Source: Treponema sp. UBA4267
GTDB taxonomy: Bacteria > Spirochaetota > Spirochaetia > Treponematales > Treponemataceae
Assembly: GCA_002395155.1 (NCBI GenBank)
Contig: DGWD01000018.1
Span: 63,746-74,268 of the forward strand
Length of the DNA stretch: 10,523 bases
Reading direction: 5' to 3'
Both the position numbers and the translations under genes were made by a program. The notes beneath the pieces were generated by a model, which worked only from the letters and a program-made list of their open reading frames with translations, searched no databases and was not told the origin of the DNA. Below, one piece after another: positions 1 to 7,782 of this stretch. Position 1 is the stretch's first letter; every line of letters starts with the position of its first letter.

Positions 1-2519
1 CTGGTGAAGGTAAAACTTTGGTTGCAGTTGCTCCATCTTACCTCAACTCTCTTACAGGAAAAGGTGTTCACGTTGTAACTGTAAACGATTATCTTGCAGA
101 ACGAGATGCAAACACTATGCGTCCTGTATTTACATACCTTGGTTGTACAGTTGGTTCTATTCTTTCAAATATGGATAACGAAGCACGTAAAGCTGCTTAC
201 AATTGTGATATTACTTATGGTACCAACAATGAATTTGGTTTTGATTATCTTCGCGATAACATGAAGATTGATCTTAAAGATAAAGTTCAGCGCGGTTTTA
301 ATTATTGTATTGTCGACGAAATTGACTCTATTTTGATTGATGAAGCCCGTACTCCACTTATCATTTCTGGTGCCGGTGAAGATGATACTTACAAGTACCA
401 CGAAGTTGATAAATATGTAGGTGAACTTAAAGAAGTTGCCAAGGACGAAAAAACTGGAGAGTATCCTGATGAAACAATGATGACTCCAGAGGAACGTGCA
501 AAAATTGAAGGTGACTATACAGTTGATGAAAAGTCAAAGAGAATTTCCTTTACAGACAAGGGTATGCTCCACATCAACCAGATTCTTCATCAGCATAATC
601 TTATTACTGGTAACCTTGAAGATGAAGAAAACTTTGAATATACACACTATTTTACTCAGGCTTTAAGAGCCCATATTCTTTTCCATAATGATGTAGATTA
701 CTTAGTTCGTGACGGTAAAGTTGAAATTATTGATGAATTTACTGGTCGTGTTCTTGAAGGTCGCCGTTATTCTGATGGTCTGCACCAGGCTATTGAGGCA
801 AAGGAACACATTAGAATTGCTCAGCGTAACCGTACAATGGCTACAATCACTTTCCAGAATTTCTTCCGTATGTATAACAAGCTTTCCGGAATGACTGGTA
901 CAGCCGCAACAGAAGCAGTTGAATTTAATAAGATTTATGGTCTGGACGTTGTAGCTATTCCTACAAACCTGCCTGTAGCCCGTAAAGATGAAAATGATGA
1001 GGTTTACCTGAACGAACAGGACAAGTGGGAAGCAATTGCAAATGAAATTAAAGAAGCTCATGATAAGGGACAGCCAGTTTTGGTTGGTACAGTTTCTGTA
1101 GAAAAATCTGAACATTTGTCTGCCCTTCTTACTCGTAAGGGAATTCGCCATGAAGTTTTGAATGCTAAAAACCATGCCCGTGAAGCTATGATTATTGCAG
1201 AAGCCGGTGCAAAAGGTGCAGTTACAATCGCAACAAACATGGCTGGCCGTGGTACTGATATTAAACTTGGTGGAAACCCTGAGTTCCGTGCCCGTAAGCG
1301 TGCTGGAACAAATGCTACAGAAGAACAGTACAAGGCAGCTCTTGAAATTGAAAAGGAACAGTGGAAAAAAGATTACGAAGAAGTTCGTGCACTTGGCGGA
1401 TTATATGTAATTGGTACAGAACGTCATGAAAGCCGTCGTATTGATAATCAGTTGCGTGGTCGTTCTGGTCGTCAGGGTGACCCTGGCCGTTCTAAATTCT
1501 ACATCTCTATGGATGATGATTTGATGCGTCTTTTCGGTGGCGAAAGAATGAAAGTCATGATGACTAGAATTGGCATGAAACCTGGTGAACCTATTGATCA
1601 CCCATGGTTGAACAAGGGTATTGAAAAGGCCCAGCAGAAGGTAGAAGACCGCAACTTTGAAATTCGTAAACACCTGCTTGATTACGATGATGTATTGAAC
1701 GAACAGCGTACTGTAATTTACGAACAAAGAGATGCAATTCTTGCAGATAATGATCTTTCTACTCGTGTTATGAACAATGCTAAAGAAGAAGTTGAAGCCC
1801 TCTTTGATGAATACGAAGAGGCTTGCAAGCATGACAAAAAATCTAATGCTCCATTAAATGAATTAAACGAAAGAATTAGAAATACATTTGGTCTTCAGTT
1901 GCCTGCAGAAAACACAACTCGCGAAGGTTTGATTGCCGCTCTCCAAAATGATATTACAGAAAAGGAAACTCTTGCTGGTAAGGAAAACCTTAACATGTTT
2001 ATTCGTTATCAGTACGTTCAGATTATTGACCGTAAATGGCTTGATCAGCTTGAAACTCTTGAAGGTTTAAGAGAAGCAGTTTCTTTACGTGCTTATGGTT
2101 CTAAAAACCCTCTTACAGAATACAAAATTGAAGGTTTCAATATTTTTGATGAAATGCTTTCAACAATCCGCGATACAGTTATGTCTCGTGTATTCAAGGT
2201 AAGAATCCAGCTTACTCCAGAGGCAGCAGAAGCTCGTCGTCGTCAGATTGAAGCTCAAAAACAGCAAATGGATAAAGTTAATGCCCAGCATAATGAAGCA
2301 GGAAATACAGCTGCTCAGATGGCACAGAACACAGCCCAGAGAAGTGCTCAGTCTTCTTTTAATGGAGACCAGGCAAGACGACAGGCTGCAGGCAGTTCAA
2401 TGAACCAACGTTCACAAGGTGATAATATAACAGTTCGCCGCACAATGCCAAAAGTTGGCCGCAACGATCCATGTCCTTGTGGAAGTGGTAAAAAATATAA
2501 GAATTGTTGTGGTAGATAA
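1..2519 (+). CDS. secA: Protein translocase subunit SecA (5'-truncated by window edge)
   Basis: SecA is the cytosolic ATPase that pushes unfolded preproteins through the SecYEG channel in the inner membrane. The frame is open from the first bases and starts inside the Walker A loop (GEGKT, 3-17), so roughly the first 100 residues lie outside the window; about 838 residues are visible. Walker B DEID is at 315-326, followed by SILIDEARTPLIISG. The helicase motifs GTAATE (about 898-915), NMAGRGTDIKLGG (about 1237-1275) and QLRGRSGRQGDPG (about 1449-1487) come next. The helical scaffold and wing regions follow, then a Gln/Ala-rich linker. The tail ends in the zinc-binding CPCGSGKKYKNCC pattern that contacts SecB or the ribosome. 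No frameshift is seen. A TTG at 18 is an internal Leu codon, not the start. The gene ends just before a strong terminator. Confidence 0.98.
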   Translation, partial: GEGKTLVAVAPSYLNSLTGKGVHVVTVNDYLAERDANTMRPVFTYLGCTVGSILSNMDNEARKAAYNCDITYGTNNEFGFDYLRDNMKIDLKDKVQRGFNYCIVDEIDSILIDEARTPLIISGAGEDDTYKYHEVDKYVGELKEVAKDEKTGEYPDETMMTPEERAKIEGDYTVDEKSKRISFTDKGMLHINQILHQHNLITGNLEDEENFEYTHYFTQALRAHILFHNDVDYLVRDGKVEIIDEFTGRVLEGRRYSDGLHQAIEAKEHIRIAQRNRTMATITFQNFFRMYNKLSGMTGTAATEAVEFNKIYGLDVVAIPTNLPVARKDENDEVYLNEQDKWEAIANEIKEAHDKGQPVLVGTVSVEKSEHLSALLTRKGIRHEVLNAKNHAREAMIIAEAGAKGAVTIATNMAGRGTDIKLGGNPEFRARKRAGTNATEEQYKAALEIEKEQWKKDYEEVRALGGLYVIGTERHESRRIDNQLRGRSGRQGDPGRSKFYISMDDDLMRLFGGERMKVMMTRIGMKPGEPIDHPWLNKGIEKAQQKVEDRNFEIRKHLLDYDDVLNEQRTVIYEQRDAILADNDLSTRVMNNAKEEVEALFDEYEEACKHDKKSNAPLNELNERIRNTFGLQLPAENTTREGLIAALQNDITEKETLAGKENLNMFIRYQYVQIIDRKWLDQLETLEGLREAVSLRAYGSKNPLTEYKIEGFNIFDEMLSTIRDTVMSRVFKVRIQLTPEAAEARRRQIEAQKQQMDKVNAQHNEAGNTAAQMAQNTAQRSAQSSFNGDQARRQAAGSSMNQRSQGDNITVRRTMPKVGRNDPCPCGSGKKYKNCCGR

Positions 2520-2572
2520 AATAGAATAAAAAAAATAGAAAATTAAAATCCTTTTTAATCTGATTAAAATTT

Positions 2573-2618
2573 AAAAAAAGCCGTTTGATTAGAACAATTA
2601 AATCAAACGGCTTTTTTT
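2573..2618. terminator. Bidirectional Rho-independent terminator between secA and lepB
   Basis: An 11-bp perfect stem (2580-2590 with 2601-2611, GCCGTTTGATT) encloses a 10-base loop. It is preceded by seven A and followed by seven T. The A-run serves as a U-run when read on the minus strand. It therefore fits as a terminator for secA on the plus strand and for the converging signal peptidase gene on the minus strand. Confidence 0.93.
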
Positions 2619-2629
2619 ATAAGGTTAAA

Positions 2630-2648
2630 TGCAAGGATTTCTCCTGCA
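2630..2648 (-). other. Short GAAA-loop hairpin in the lepB 3' UTR
   Basis: On the minus strand the sequence just after the lepB stop can fold as TGCAGGA-GAAA-TCCTTGCA, a 7-bp stem with one bulged base and a GNRA-type loop. There is no U-run after it, so it is not a terminator by itself; the true terminator follows about 12 bases later. It might protect the 3' end or be chance. Confidence 0.3.
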
Positions 2649-2661
2649 ATAAAAAACTGAA

Positions 2662-4386
2662 TTAAACTTTTCCTAATCTTCTAAGAGGCCAGAAACGGAA
2701 GATTGGTTTACCTACGATATACTTTTTATTAATATACTGAGGCTGCATCATAGATTCGTATTTTACAGAAATTGGATCGTCAGAAGTTAATTCTTTTGTA
2801 AAATAATCCATTGTGTGGCGTAAATCTAAAGAATTAAAACGATTATCCCCCATCATAAAGTAGCAGTTTTTTGGAATGTACTGAGGATTTCCATTTGAAT
2901 CGTTTGCAGGAAACAAAGGCATATTTCTTTCGTCCAAAAGGCCCTGAATATACCAGTTTAAGGTGTTAGCCTTATCAAAATATGAAATAAGTTCATAATC
3001 ATTTGTCCATGCAGTTGCAGAAACATTGTCGTTCAAAAGTTGAGCATAACGAACAATAATCTTACCAAGAGTAATTTTGGTCATTACATTAAGTCTAAAG
3101 TTTGATTCCGCATAATAGTCACGAACATTATCTTTAGCAGGAATCCATGAAGTCATAAAACTTTCGAACCATTCTGCTCCACCTTCCTGACACATTATAT
3201 TTTTTGTAATTTTCTGCACATTATTAAATAAATCATATTCAGACAAATCTGGTTCCTGGAAATGCCCGATTAAATTATCCTTATAAGAAAGAGATTTCAT
3301 CTTACGGCTTAATTCAGAAGCCTGGAAAGCAGCTACATCTAAATCATAATTTCTGCGTTCTTCTTCAAAATCCAACATATTCTGATATTCTTCAGATGAT
3401 AAAGGAAAACGCTGAATATTACTTTTTATGTTTTTATCTGATATAGAATTAAGATTCCAGTTTGCATATTTAGCATCAATTTCGCTTGCAATAAATTCAT
3501 CTGAATCTTTTGTACGAACATAAAGAACACCGTCCTGCATTACAAGCTGTTCCCCTGGAAGTCCGGTAATTCTTTTTACAAGAGGATCAGCCTTTTGCTC
3601 TCCATTTTCATCCTTATTAATATCTACAGTAAGAAAAGTAAGCATATGAATTAATTGAGCTGTTACAGACTTAACTTCAGACTTACGGTCTAAACTATAA
3701 TGAGGATTACGAAGAACGATAGTATCTCCTCGTTTATATTTCCTAAAATTTGGAAGGCCTACATCAGTTAAAGGAAATTTTGGACCACAATCAATTTTAG
3801 AAACAAAAACTCTATCTTTAATTAAGAAAGTTGGAACCATAGATTCAGAAGGAATCTGATAAAGCTGTATAACAAAAATCTGGAAAATTAAAACGGTAAA
3901 AATGGACCAAACAAAAGAATCGATCCAATCTACAGTTTCGAAAATAACTTTTCCCCAGCCTTTGAAATGCATCTTTTTAGGAAGAATTTTCCACCCCTGA
4001 GTAATTTTTTCGTTTTTCTTTTCATATAAACATGCGGAAGTTAAATATGAAAGTACAAACATTATAAACCAAAGAATTACTGTAATTGTATCACAAACAA
4101 AACTTGTTCCAGTTTTTCCGGCACGTCTAATTATAAAAGTAATAAACATATAATAAGGCAAATATTCGGTAAACTTAATTACCTTGTAGTAATGAGTACC
4201 GTCTGTCTTAAAAATCATATTAAGAGTAAAATAAGTTGTTACTCCCGTATATATAAGGGCTAATGGAAAAGCCAGTAAAGAAATATCAGCGTGAAAACTT
4301 AAAGATAGAACTGTAAAAAGAGCGGCGGCTCCTAGATTAATAAATGCTTTTATTTTGTAATTTCTAAAATGTTTATTTGTTGTCAT
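2662..4386 (-). CDS. lepB: Type I signal peptidase, enlarged form with a long insertion
   Basis: Signal peptidase I cleaves signal peptides from Sec- or Tat-exported proteins at the outer face of the inner membrane. The catalytic boxes are visible: PSESMVPTF with nucleophile Ser182, PLVKRITGLPGE with general base Lys271, and GDNRFNSLDLR at about 513-523. At 574 residues it is far longer than usual (about 180-330). Two additions explain this. First, an N-terminal region of several hydrophobic segments (about 12-28, 36-56, 72-86, 100-117) precedes the anchor at about 155-175. Second, roughly 210 residues of charged, Asn/Tyr-rich sequence (about 290-505) lie between the Lys box and the GDN box, where ordinary enzymes have a short cap. 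I recognise no domain in that insertion. All three boxes are intact, so the enzyme is probably active. No ribosome site precedes the ATG; a TATATT lies 6 bases upstream. Confidence 0.93.
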   Translation of the reverse strand: MTTNKHFRNYKIKAFINLGAAALFTVLSLSFHADISLLAFPLALIYTGVTTYFTLNMIFKTDGTHYYKVIKFTEYLPYYMFITFIIRRAGKTGTSFVCDTITVILWFIMFVLSYLTSACLYEKKNEKITQGWKILPKKMHFKGWGKVIFETVDWIDSFVWSIFTVLIFQIFVIQLYQIPSESMVPTFLIKDRVFVSKIDCGPKFPLTDVGLPNFRKYKRGDTIVLRNPHYSLDRKSEVKSVTAQLIHMLTFLTVDINKDENGEQKADPLVKRITGLPGEQLVMQDGVLYVRTKDSDEFIASEIDAKYANWNLNSISDKNIKSNIQRFPLSSEEYQNMLDFEEERRNYDLDVAAFQASELSRKMKSLSYKDNLIGHFQEPDLSEYDLFNNVQKITKNIMCQEGGAEWFESFMTSWIPAKDNVRDYYAESNFRLNVMTKITLGKIIVRYAQLLNDNVSATAWTNDYELISYFDKANTLNWYIQGLLDERNMPLFPANDSNGNPQYIPKNCYFMMGDNRFNSLDLRHTMDYFTKELTSDDPISVKYESMMQPQYINKKYIVGKPIFRFWPLRRLGKV

Positions 4387-4392
4387 AACTTA

Positions 4393-4398
4393 AATATA
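4393..4398 (-). promoter_or_regulatory. Possible -10 element (TATATT) for lepB
   Basis: On the minus strand TATATT, in the context CGTTATATT, ends 6 bases before the lepB ATG and no Shine-Dalgarno sequence is present. A convincing -35 hexamer is not seen at 16-18 bases. If real, transcription would begin at or next to the start codon. Confidence 0.3.
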
Positions 4399-4446
4399 AC
4401 GAAAAAAGATTGCAAGGAAAAGACAATTATTCTAAACAGTAAAAAA

Positions 4447-4466
4447 CTTCCTTCTGCTTCCTTCTG
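4447..4466. repeat. Two tandem copies of a 10-base unit after the tatD stop
   Basis: CTTCCTTCTG occurs twice head to tail, ending exactly at the base before the tatD stop codon (4467-4469). It is a perfect 10-base tandem duplication. On the minus strand the unit reads CAGAAGGAAG, a purine-rich stretch resembling a ribosome site, but no start codon lies close behind it. Confidence 0.7.
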
Positions 4467-5171
4467 CTATTTACACTGCAATTTTCTAATTTCTTCCACC
4501 ACTTTTAAAATTTCATCTGGCCTGGTAAACTTTTCTCCTTTTAAAAATTGATAAGGGGCATCGGTTTCGGCAAGAATTCTTTCATGTGGCAATTCCTTTA
4601 TACAACTTATAACCTTTTTATTATTATTAAAAACTTGTTTTCCAAAGCTGAAATATGCATTTATTCCTTTGTTCAAAAGGCTTTTTCCTTCAATTGGAGT
4701 TCCCATAAAAGAGTGAAAAAGCACTTCTCTTATTTTTGAAAGCTTTTTAGAATATTCAAAAAGTTTTTCGTTAGCTTTACGACAATGAACTACAAGCGGC
4801 AATTCATATTTTAAAGCCAAATCTAATTGAATATTCCAAATTTCTTCCTGTTCCTTTTTATAAGTCCTAAACTCCTCTGAAAAATAGTCAAAACCTGCCT
4901 CGCCAATAGCAATAATTTCTTTATTTTTTGCTAAATCTTCTAAAAAATCAGCAGATTCATTTATATTTTCATAACCGGCATTTTGTGGGTGCATTCCATA
5001 AGCCTGTAAGACTGATGATGGAGCTGCTTTTTGCACCTCCCACTCTTCCCTTGAATGTGCACAAGAAATTCCTCTCCAACCAGTAGGAAAATCGAAAATT
5101 CCAAGCTTTTTACAGTGAAAATAGTGAAAATGTGCATCAAAAATCATATTTTTTTCAATTTTTTCTAACAT
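4467..5171 (-). CDS. tatD: TatD-family metal-dependent hydrolase (putative DNase)
   Basis: This belongs to the TatD/YcfH amidohydrolase-like TIM-barrel family, whose characterised members are divalent-metal nucleases acting on DNA ends. The metal ligands sit in the expected order: DAHFHYF near the N-terminus (His14, His16), the YGMHP loop, GEAGFD, PLVVHCRKA, VLFHSF, and ETDAPY near the C-terminus. At 234 residues it is slightly shorter than the usual 255-265, with a compact C-terminal end but no missing motif. ATG at 5171 gives eight residues before MIFDAHF; the ATG at 5147 is an alternative start and would give a more typical N-terminus. Neither has a good ribosome site. The start at 5171 is preceded by TATAAT 7 bases upstream. 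The gene is 80 bases upstream of lepB on the same strand, and the two may be co-transcribed. The substrate is unproven, and the symbol is a family-level label. Confidence 0.88.
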   Translation of the reverse strand: MLEKIEKNMIFDAHFHYFHCKKLGIFDFPTGWRGISCAHSREEWEVQKAAPSSVLQAYGMHPQNAGYENINESADFLEDLAKNKEIIAIGEAGFDYFSEEFRTYKKEQEEIWNIQLDLALKYELPLVVHCRKANEKLFEYSKKLSKIREVLFHSFMGTPIEGKSLLNKGINAYFSFGKQVFNNNKKVISCIKELPHERILAETDAPYQFLKGEKFTRPDEILKVVEEIRKLQCK

Positions 5172-5257
5172 TTTTTTAATTATAACCGATTATAAGATTA
5201 ATGTGGCAGTTTTAAGTAACACAAAAAAATCATTTTTTATTATGGGAGTAAACAAAA
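5172..5257. promoter_or_regulatory. Divergent control region between tatD and the 72-residue gene
   Basis: On the minus strand two TATAAT hexamers lie 10 bases apart (5179-5184 and 5189-5194); the proximal one ends 7 bases before the tatD ATG. On the plus strand a clear ribosome site GGGAG (5244-5248) stands 9 bases before ATG 5258. No clean -35 element is visible for either direction. The short region must hold both promoters unless tatD is read from elsewhere. Confidence 0.4.
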
Positions 5258-5476
5258 ATGAAAACATACACACTTAAAAGTATTGGAAAAAACACAGATT
5301 ACATGACAATTCTTCGCGAAATGGAAGATGGCTTTGTTGTAAAAATTGTTCGTGATATGGACGGTTACGAAGACGTAAAGACTGACTATATTTCAAAAGA
5401 GCTTTTCGACAGCTGTATTCGCACAGGATACCTTACAGAAATAACAGAAACTGTAAAAATGGCTGCAAATGCATAA
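5258..5476 (+). CDS. Small protein of unknown function (72 aa)
   Basis: I do not recognise this protein. It is 72 residues, soluble in appearance, acidic to neutral, with no signal peptide, membrane segment or Cys/His cluster. The pattern suggests a compact fold: a strand-like start (MKTYTLKSIG), a helix-like stretch around TDYMTILREMEDG, a strand FVVKIVRDMDG, then a second helix around SKELFDSCIRTGYL and a short tail. Reality is supported by a well-placed GGGAG ribosome site 9 bases before the ATG, by being the only gene between two minus-strand genes, and by a codon bias like its neighbours. It is transcribed alone, divergent from tatD and convergent with miaA. It could be a small regulator or binding protein, but nothing in the sequence says which. 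Confidence 0.8.
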   Translation: MKTYTLKSIGKNTDYMTILREMEDGFVVKIVRDMDGYEDVKTDYISKELFDSCIRTGYLTEITETVKMAANA

Positions 5477-5482
5477 GATATT

Positions 5483-5528
5483 GGAGATTGCTTTTTTCCT
5501 GCATTGACAAGGTAATTAAGCAATCTCC
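5483..5528. repeat. Long-loop inverted repeat at the junction of the small gene and miaA
   Basis: GGAGATTGC (5483-5491) and GCAATCTCC (5520-5528) form a perfect 9-bp inverted repeat separated by 28 bases. The T-run (5492-5497) lies inside the loop, directly after the left arm, so this is not a standard terminator for either gene. The right arm shares its last base with the first base of the miaA stop triplet. It may act as a weak bidirectional 3'-end structure. Confidence 0.5.
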
Positions 5529-6457
5529 TAAAATCTTTCTTCAACAAATTTAATAGCCTGAGTAATTCTTTCTTCTTTAGAACCAGCATCAAGCCAATTA
5601 ATCGAAACACCTTTTTTTTCCATCATTCTAAACCAGGTTTCCTGCCTTTTTGCAAACTGACGGATTGCAATAAAAAGTTTTTCAAATAATTCTTCTTTTG
5701 AAGATATTTTTCCTTGCAAATACAAAGAACAGAATCTATATTCCAAACCTAATTTTTCAAGTCTTTCCCATTCAATTCCAGAATCATGAATACCTTGAAC
5801 TTCATCAAGCATTCCACCATCAAGTCTTTCCTTCAAACGAATAGAAATATTTTCCCACATTTTAGGACGAGGTAAAGTTGTTCCTAGAATCAAAGGATTA
5901 ATATAAGGCCTATGATCAGATGTAGTATCATATCCCATTTTTTTTGCTTCAATAATTTCCAGGGCCTTTATCACTCTGTCTTTTTCCTGCAAATCAGCTT
6001 TTACATGTAAATCAGGCTGTTCTTTCAAAAGTCTTTCTGCAAGAATTTCAAGAGGAGTTGCTTCCAGTTCTTCCCTAAGTTTTTTATTTTCAGGAAGATT
6101 TACAAGCTGATAGTCACGCACAATTGCATCAAGATACATGCCGGTTCCACCAACCACAAAAGGAATTTTTCCCCTATCTTCAATTTCTCTAAAAGCCTTA
6201 TAAAAATCCTTCTGGTAGTCGTAAACTGTGTATTCTGCAGGCAATTCAATAATATCAATAAGATGATAAGGGACACACTCTCCATCAACAATATACTCGT
6301 CCAAATCTTTTCCAGAACCAATGTCCAAATATCGGTATGTCTGACGAGAATCTGCAGAAATAATTTCCCCTTTAAAATGATGAGCCAGAGCCACTCCAAT
6401 AGCAGTTTTACCAACAGCAGTTGGCCCTAAAAGAATTACACAGTTATATTTTTCCAT
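5528..6457 (-). CDS. miaA: tRNA dimethylallyltransferase
   Basis: MiaA transfers the dimethylallyl group of DMAPP to N6 of A37 in tRNAs that read codons starting with U, the first step toward ms2i6A. The P-loop GPTAVGKT is at residues 11-18, followed by GEIISADSRQTYRYLDIGSGK (an SRQ in the position where many homologues have SMQ), VGGTGMYLDAIV and the LGTTLPR strand. Length is 309 residues, close to the E. coli enzyme (316). I chose ATG 6457: the frame can be extended to a TTG at 6466, but that overlaps the end of the upstream gene. The ATG starts one base after the upstream TAG, so translation is probably coupled to the rlmI-like gene and the two likely share one mRNA. No separate ribosome site of note is seen. 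Confidence 0.95.
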   Translation of the reverse strand: MEKYNCVILLGPTAVGKTAIGVALAHHFKGEIISADSRQTYRYLDIGSGKDLDEYIVDGECVPYHLIDIIELPAEYTVYDYQKDFYKAFREIEDRGKIPFVVGGTGMYLDAIVRDYQLVNLPENKKLREELEATPLEILAERLLKEQPDLHVKADLQEKDRVIKALEIIEAKKMGYDTTSDHRPYINPLILGTTLPRPKMWENISIRLKERLDGGMLDEVQGIHDSGIEWERLEKLGLEYRFCSLYLQGKISSKEELFEKLFIAIRQFAKRQETWFRMMEKKGVSINWLDAGSKEERITQAIKFVEERF

Positions 6458-6458
6458 A

Positions 6459-7721
6459 CTAATCAATCTTACAAATAATACATTTTAAATATTCAGATTT
6501 AGGATAGCCGACCAAAACAGGATGATCAGGACCAGCTCCCCTCTTTTCTAAAATCTGAACTCGTTTATGACTATCCATAGCGGCATGCATAAGCATATCA
6601 CAGAACATATGAACTTCCATAAAGTATGAACATGAACAAGTGATTAAGATACCGCCTTTATTTAAAAGTCTCATAGCTCTAAGGTTGATTTCTTTATATC
6701 CGCCGTAAGCCTTCTCTATCATTTTTGCAGATTTTGTAAACGCAGGAGGATCCAGAATGATAACATCAAATTTTTCGCCATCAGCTTCATATTTTTTAAG
6801 AAGATCAAATACATCGGCACAAACTCCCTTCATCTTCTTTTCTGCATGATTAAGCTTAATATTTTTATTTACCATTTCAACTGCTTCTGGAGAAATATCA
6901 ACAGAAATAACTTCTTTAGCACCAGATTTAAATGCATTTAAGCCAAAAGCACCTGTATGAGTAAAGGTATCAAGAACTTTCTTATTCTGGCAGAATTTTG
7001 CAGCGGCGGCACGATTAAACTTCTGATCAAGGAAATAACCCGTCTTTTGACCATTGGCAATATCAACCCCAAGTTTAATATCATTTTCAATAATGGTGAT
7101 ATTGGTGTCAAATTCCTGTCCAATCCAACCAGAAACCTGAGGAAGACCTTCCTTATCGCGAACAGAAGTATCACTTCTTTCATAAATTCCATCTGGCTGG
7201 CAGACTTTTTTCAAAGCAGCAAGAATTTCTTCCCTAAATATTTCACATGATAAAGAAAGAAATTGAACCACAAGGAATATTCTGTTTTCTTCATCACAAA
7301 AACGTTCACAAATAAAACCAGGGATAAAGTCAGCTTCTCCAAAAATTAATCGATAAGAATCCAATTCGGAATAATAAAGTTTACGTAAATCAACTGCAGA
7401 CTGGACTTTTTCCTGGTAGAAGGCATAAGTATCTGCCAAAACCTGATCTGCATGTTCAGAGGAAATCAAACGGATTGTAATTTTGGATTTACGATTTATA
7501 ACACCAGTGCCTAAAAATCCACCAGCCTTTGTATAAACTTCAACAACAGAACCATCGCTTACTGTACAAGAAGCCAAATCTTCATTTTTCCATTCAGATT
7601 TTTCATCCTTACGATGTTTTAAGTGGGAAATTTCATTATCAAATACCCAGGGAAATCCCTGCTGAACCTCTTTTTCTTCTTTATTCTTTAAAAAAACTCT
7701 AGGAAAATTATTGCTACTCAT
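6459..7721 (-). CDS. rlmI: RlmI-type class I SAM-dependent rRNA methyltransferase
   Basis: This is a COG1092-type protein; the characterised member RlmI makes m5C1962 in 23S rRNA. A PUA-like RNA-binding domain occupies about residues 5-95 (the QGFPWVFDNEI pattern, then GSVVEVYTKAGGFLGTGV). A central linker domain leads to NGQKTGYFLDQKFNR. The Rossmann methyltransferase follows, with motif I VLDTFTHTGAFG (Asp251), an acidic SAM-ribose site in VISVDIS, the catalytic-loop motif ILDPPAF (Asp324), and TCSCS, which carries the cysteines expected for a cytosine-C5 mechanism. Length is 420 residues, against 396 in E. coli. The gene is the first of a two-gene unit with miaA, joining rRNA and tRNA modification. 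A TATAAT ends 8 bases before the ATG with no ribosome site. The target position is inferred from family; a different cytosine is possible. Confidence 0.88.
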   Translation of the reverse strand: MSSNNFPRVFLKNKEEKEVQQGFPWVFDNEISHLKHRKDEKSEWKNEDLASCTVSDGSVVEVYTKAGGFLGTGVINRKSKITIRLISSEHADQVLADTYAFYQEKVQSAVDLRKLYYSELDSYRLIFGEADFIPGFICERFCDEENRIFLVVQFLSLSCEIFREEILAALKKVCQPDGIYERSDTSVRDKEGLPQVSGWIGQEFDTNITIIENDIKLGVDIANGQKTGYFLDQKFNRAAAAKFCQNKKVLDTFTHTGAFGLNAFKSGAKEVISVDISPEAVEMVNKNIKLNHAEKKMKGVCADVFDLLKKYEADGEKFDVIILDPPAFTKSAKMIEKAYGGYKEINLRAMRLLNKGGILITCSCSYFMEVHMFCDMLMHAAMDSHKRVQILEKRGAGPDHPVLVGYPKSEYLKCIICKID

Positions 7722-7729
7722 AAAACACG

Positions 7730-7735
7730 ATTATA
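7730..7735 (-). promoter_or_regulatory. Possible -10 element (TATAAT) for rlmI-miaA
   Basis: A consensus TATAAT on the minus strand, in the context CGTTATAAT, ends 8 bases before the rlmI-like ATG. It lies inside the loop of a 6-bp inverted repeat (ACGATT 7727-7732 with AATCGT 7741-7746, overlapping at the edge), which could be an operator. The -35 region is poor. Confidence 0.4.
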
Positions 7736-7770
7736 ACGAAAATCGTATAGAAGCAAAATACTTTTTAATT

Positions 7771-7776
7771 TATACT
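7771..7776 (+). promoter_or_regulatory. Possible -10 element (TATACT) for the plus-strand HAD gene
   Basis: TATACT ends 6 bases before ATG 7783, and no Shine-Dalgarno sequence lies between. The -35 region is not recognisable. The placement matches that seen before the other ribosome-site-free starts in this window. Confidence 0.3.
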
Positions 7777-7782
7777 TTAGAT

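Noticed and set aside
702..1175. Long open frame antisense to secA
   Set aside because: It lies wholly opposite the conserved secA motifs, has no ribosome site, and its translation shows no family pattern. Other frames opposite or within secA (165-401, 1058-1333, 1401-1832) were dropped for the same reason.
4400..4430. A -35 element (TTGCAA) for lepB
   Set aside because: It would be only 11 bases from the TATATT box, too short for a usual promoter.
6457..6466. Upstream TTG start for miaA at 6466
   Set aside because: It would overlap the end of the upstream gene, and adds only three residues before a normal MEKYN N-terminus that follows the upstream stop by one base.
7711..7782. Upstream TTG start for the plus-strand HAD gene
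   Set aside because: The extension overlaps the start of the divergent methyltransferase gene and places unrelated residues before the typical MLFIFDMGG start.
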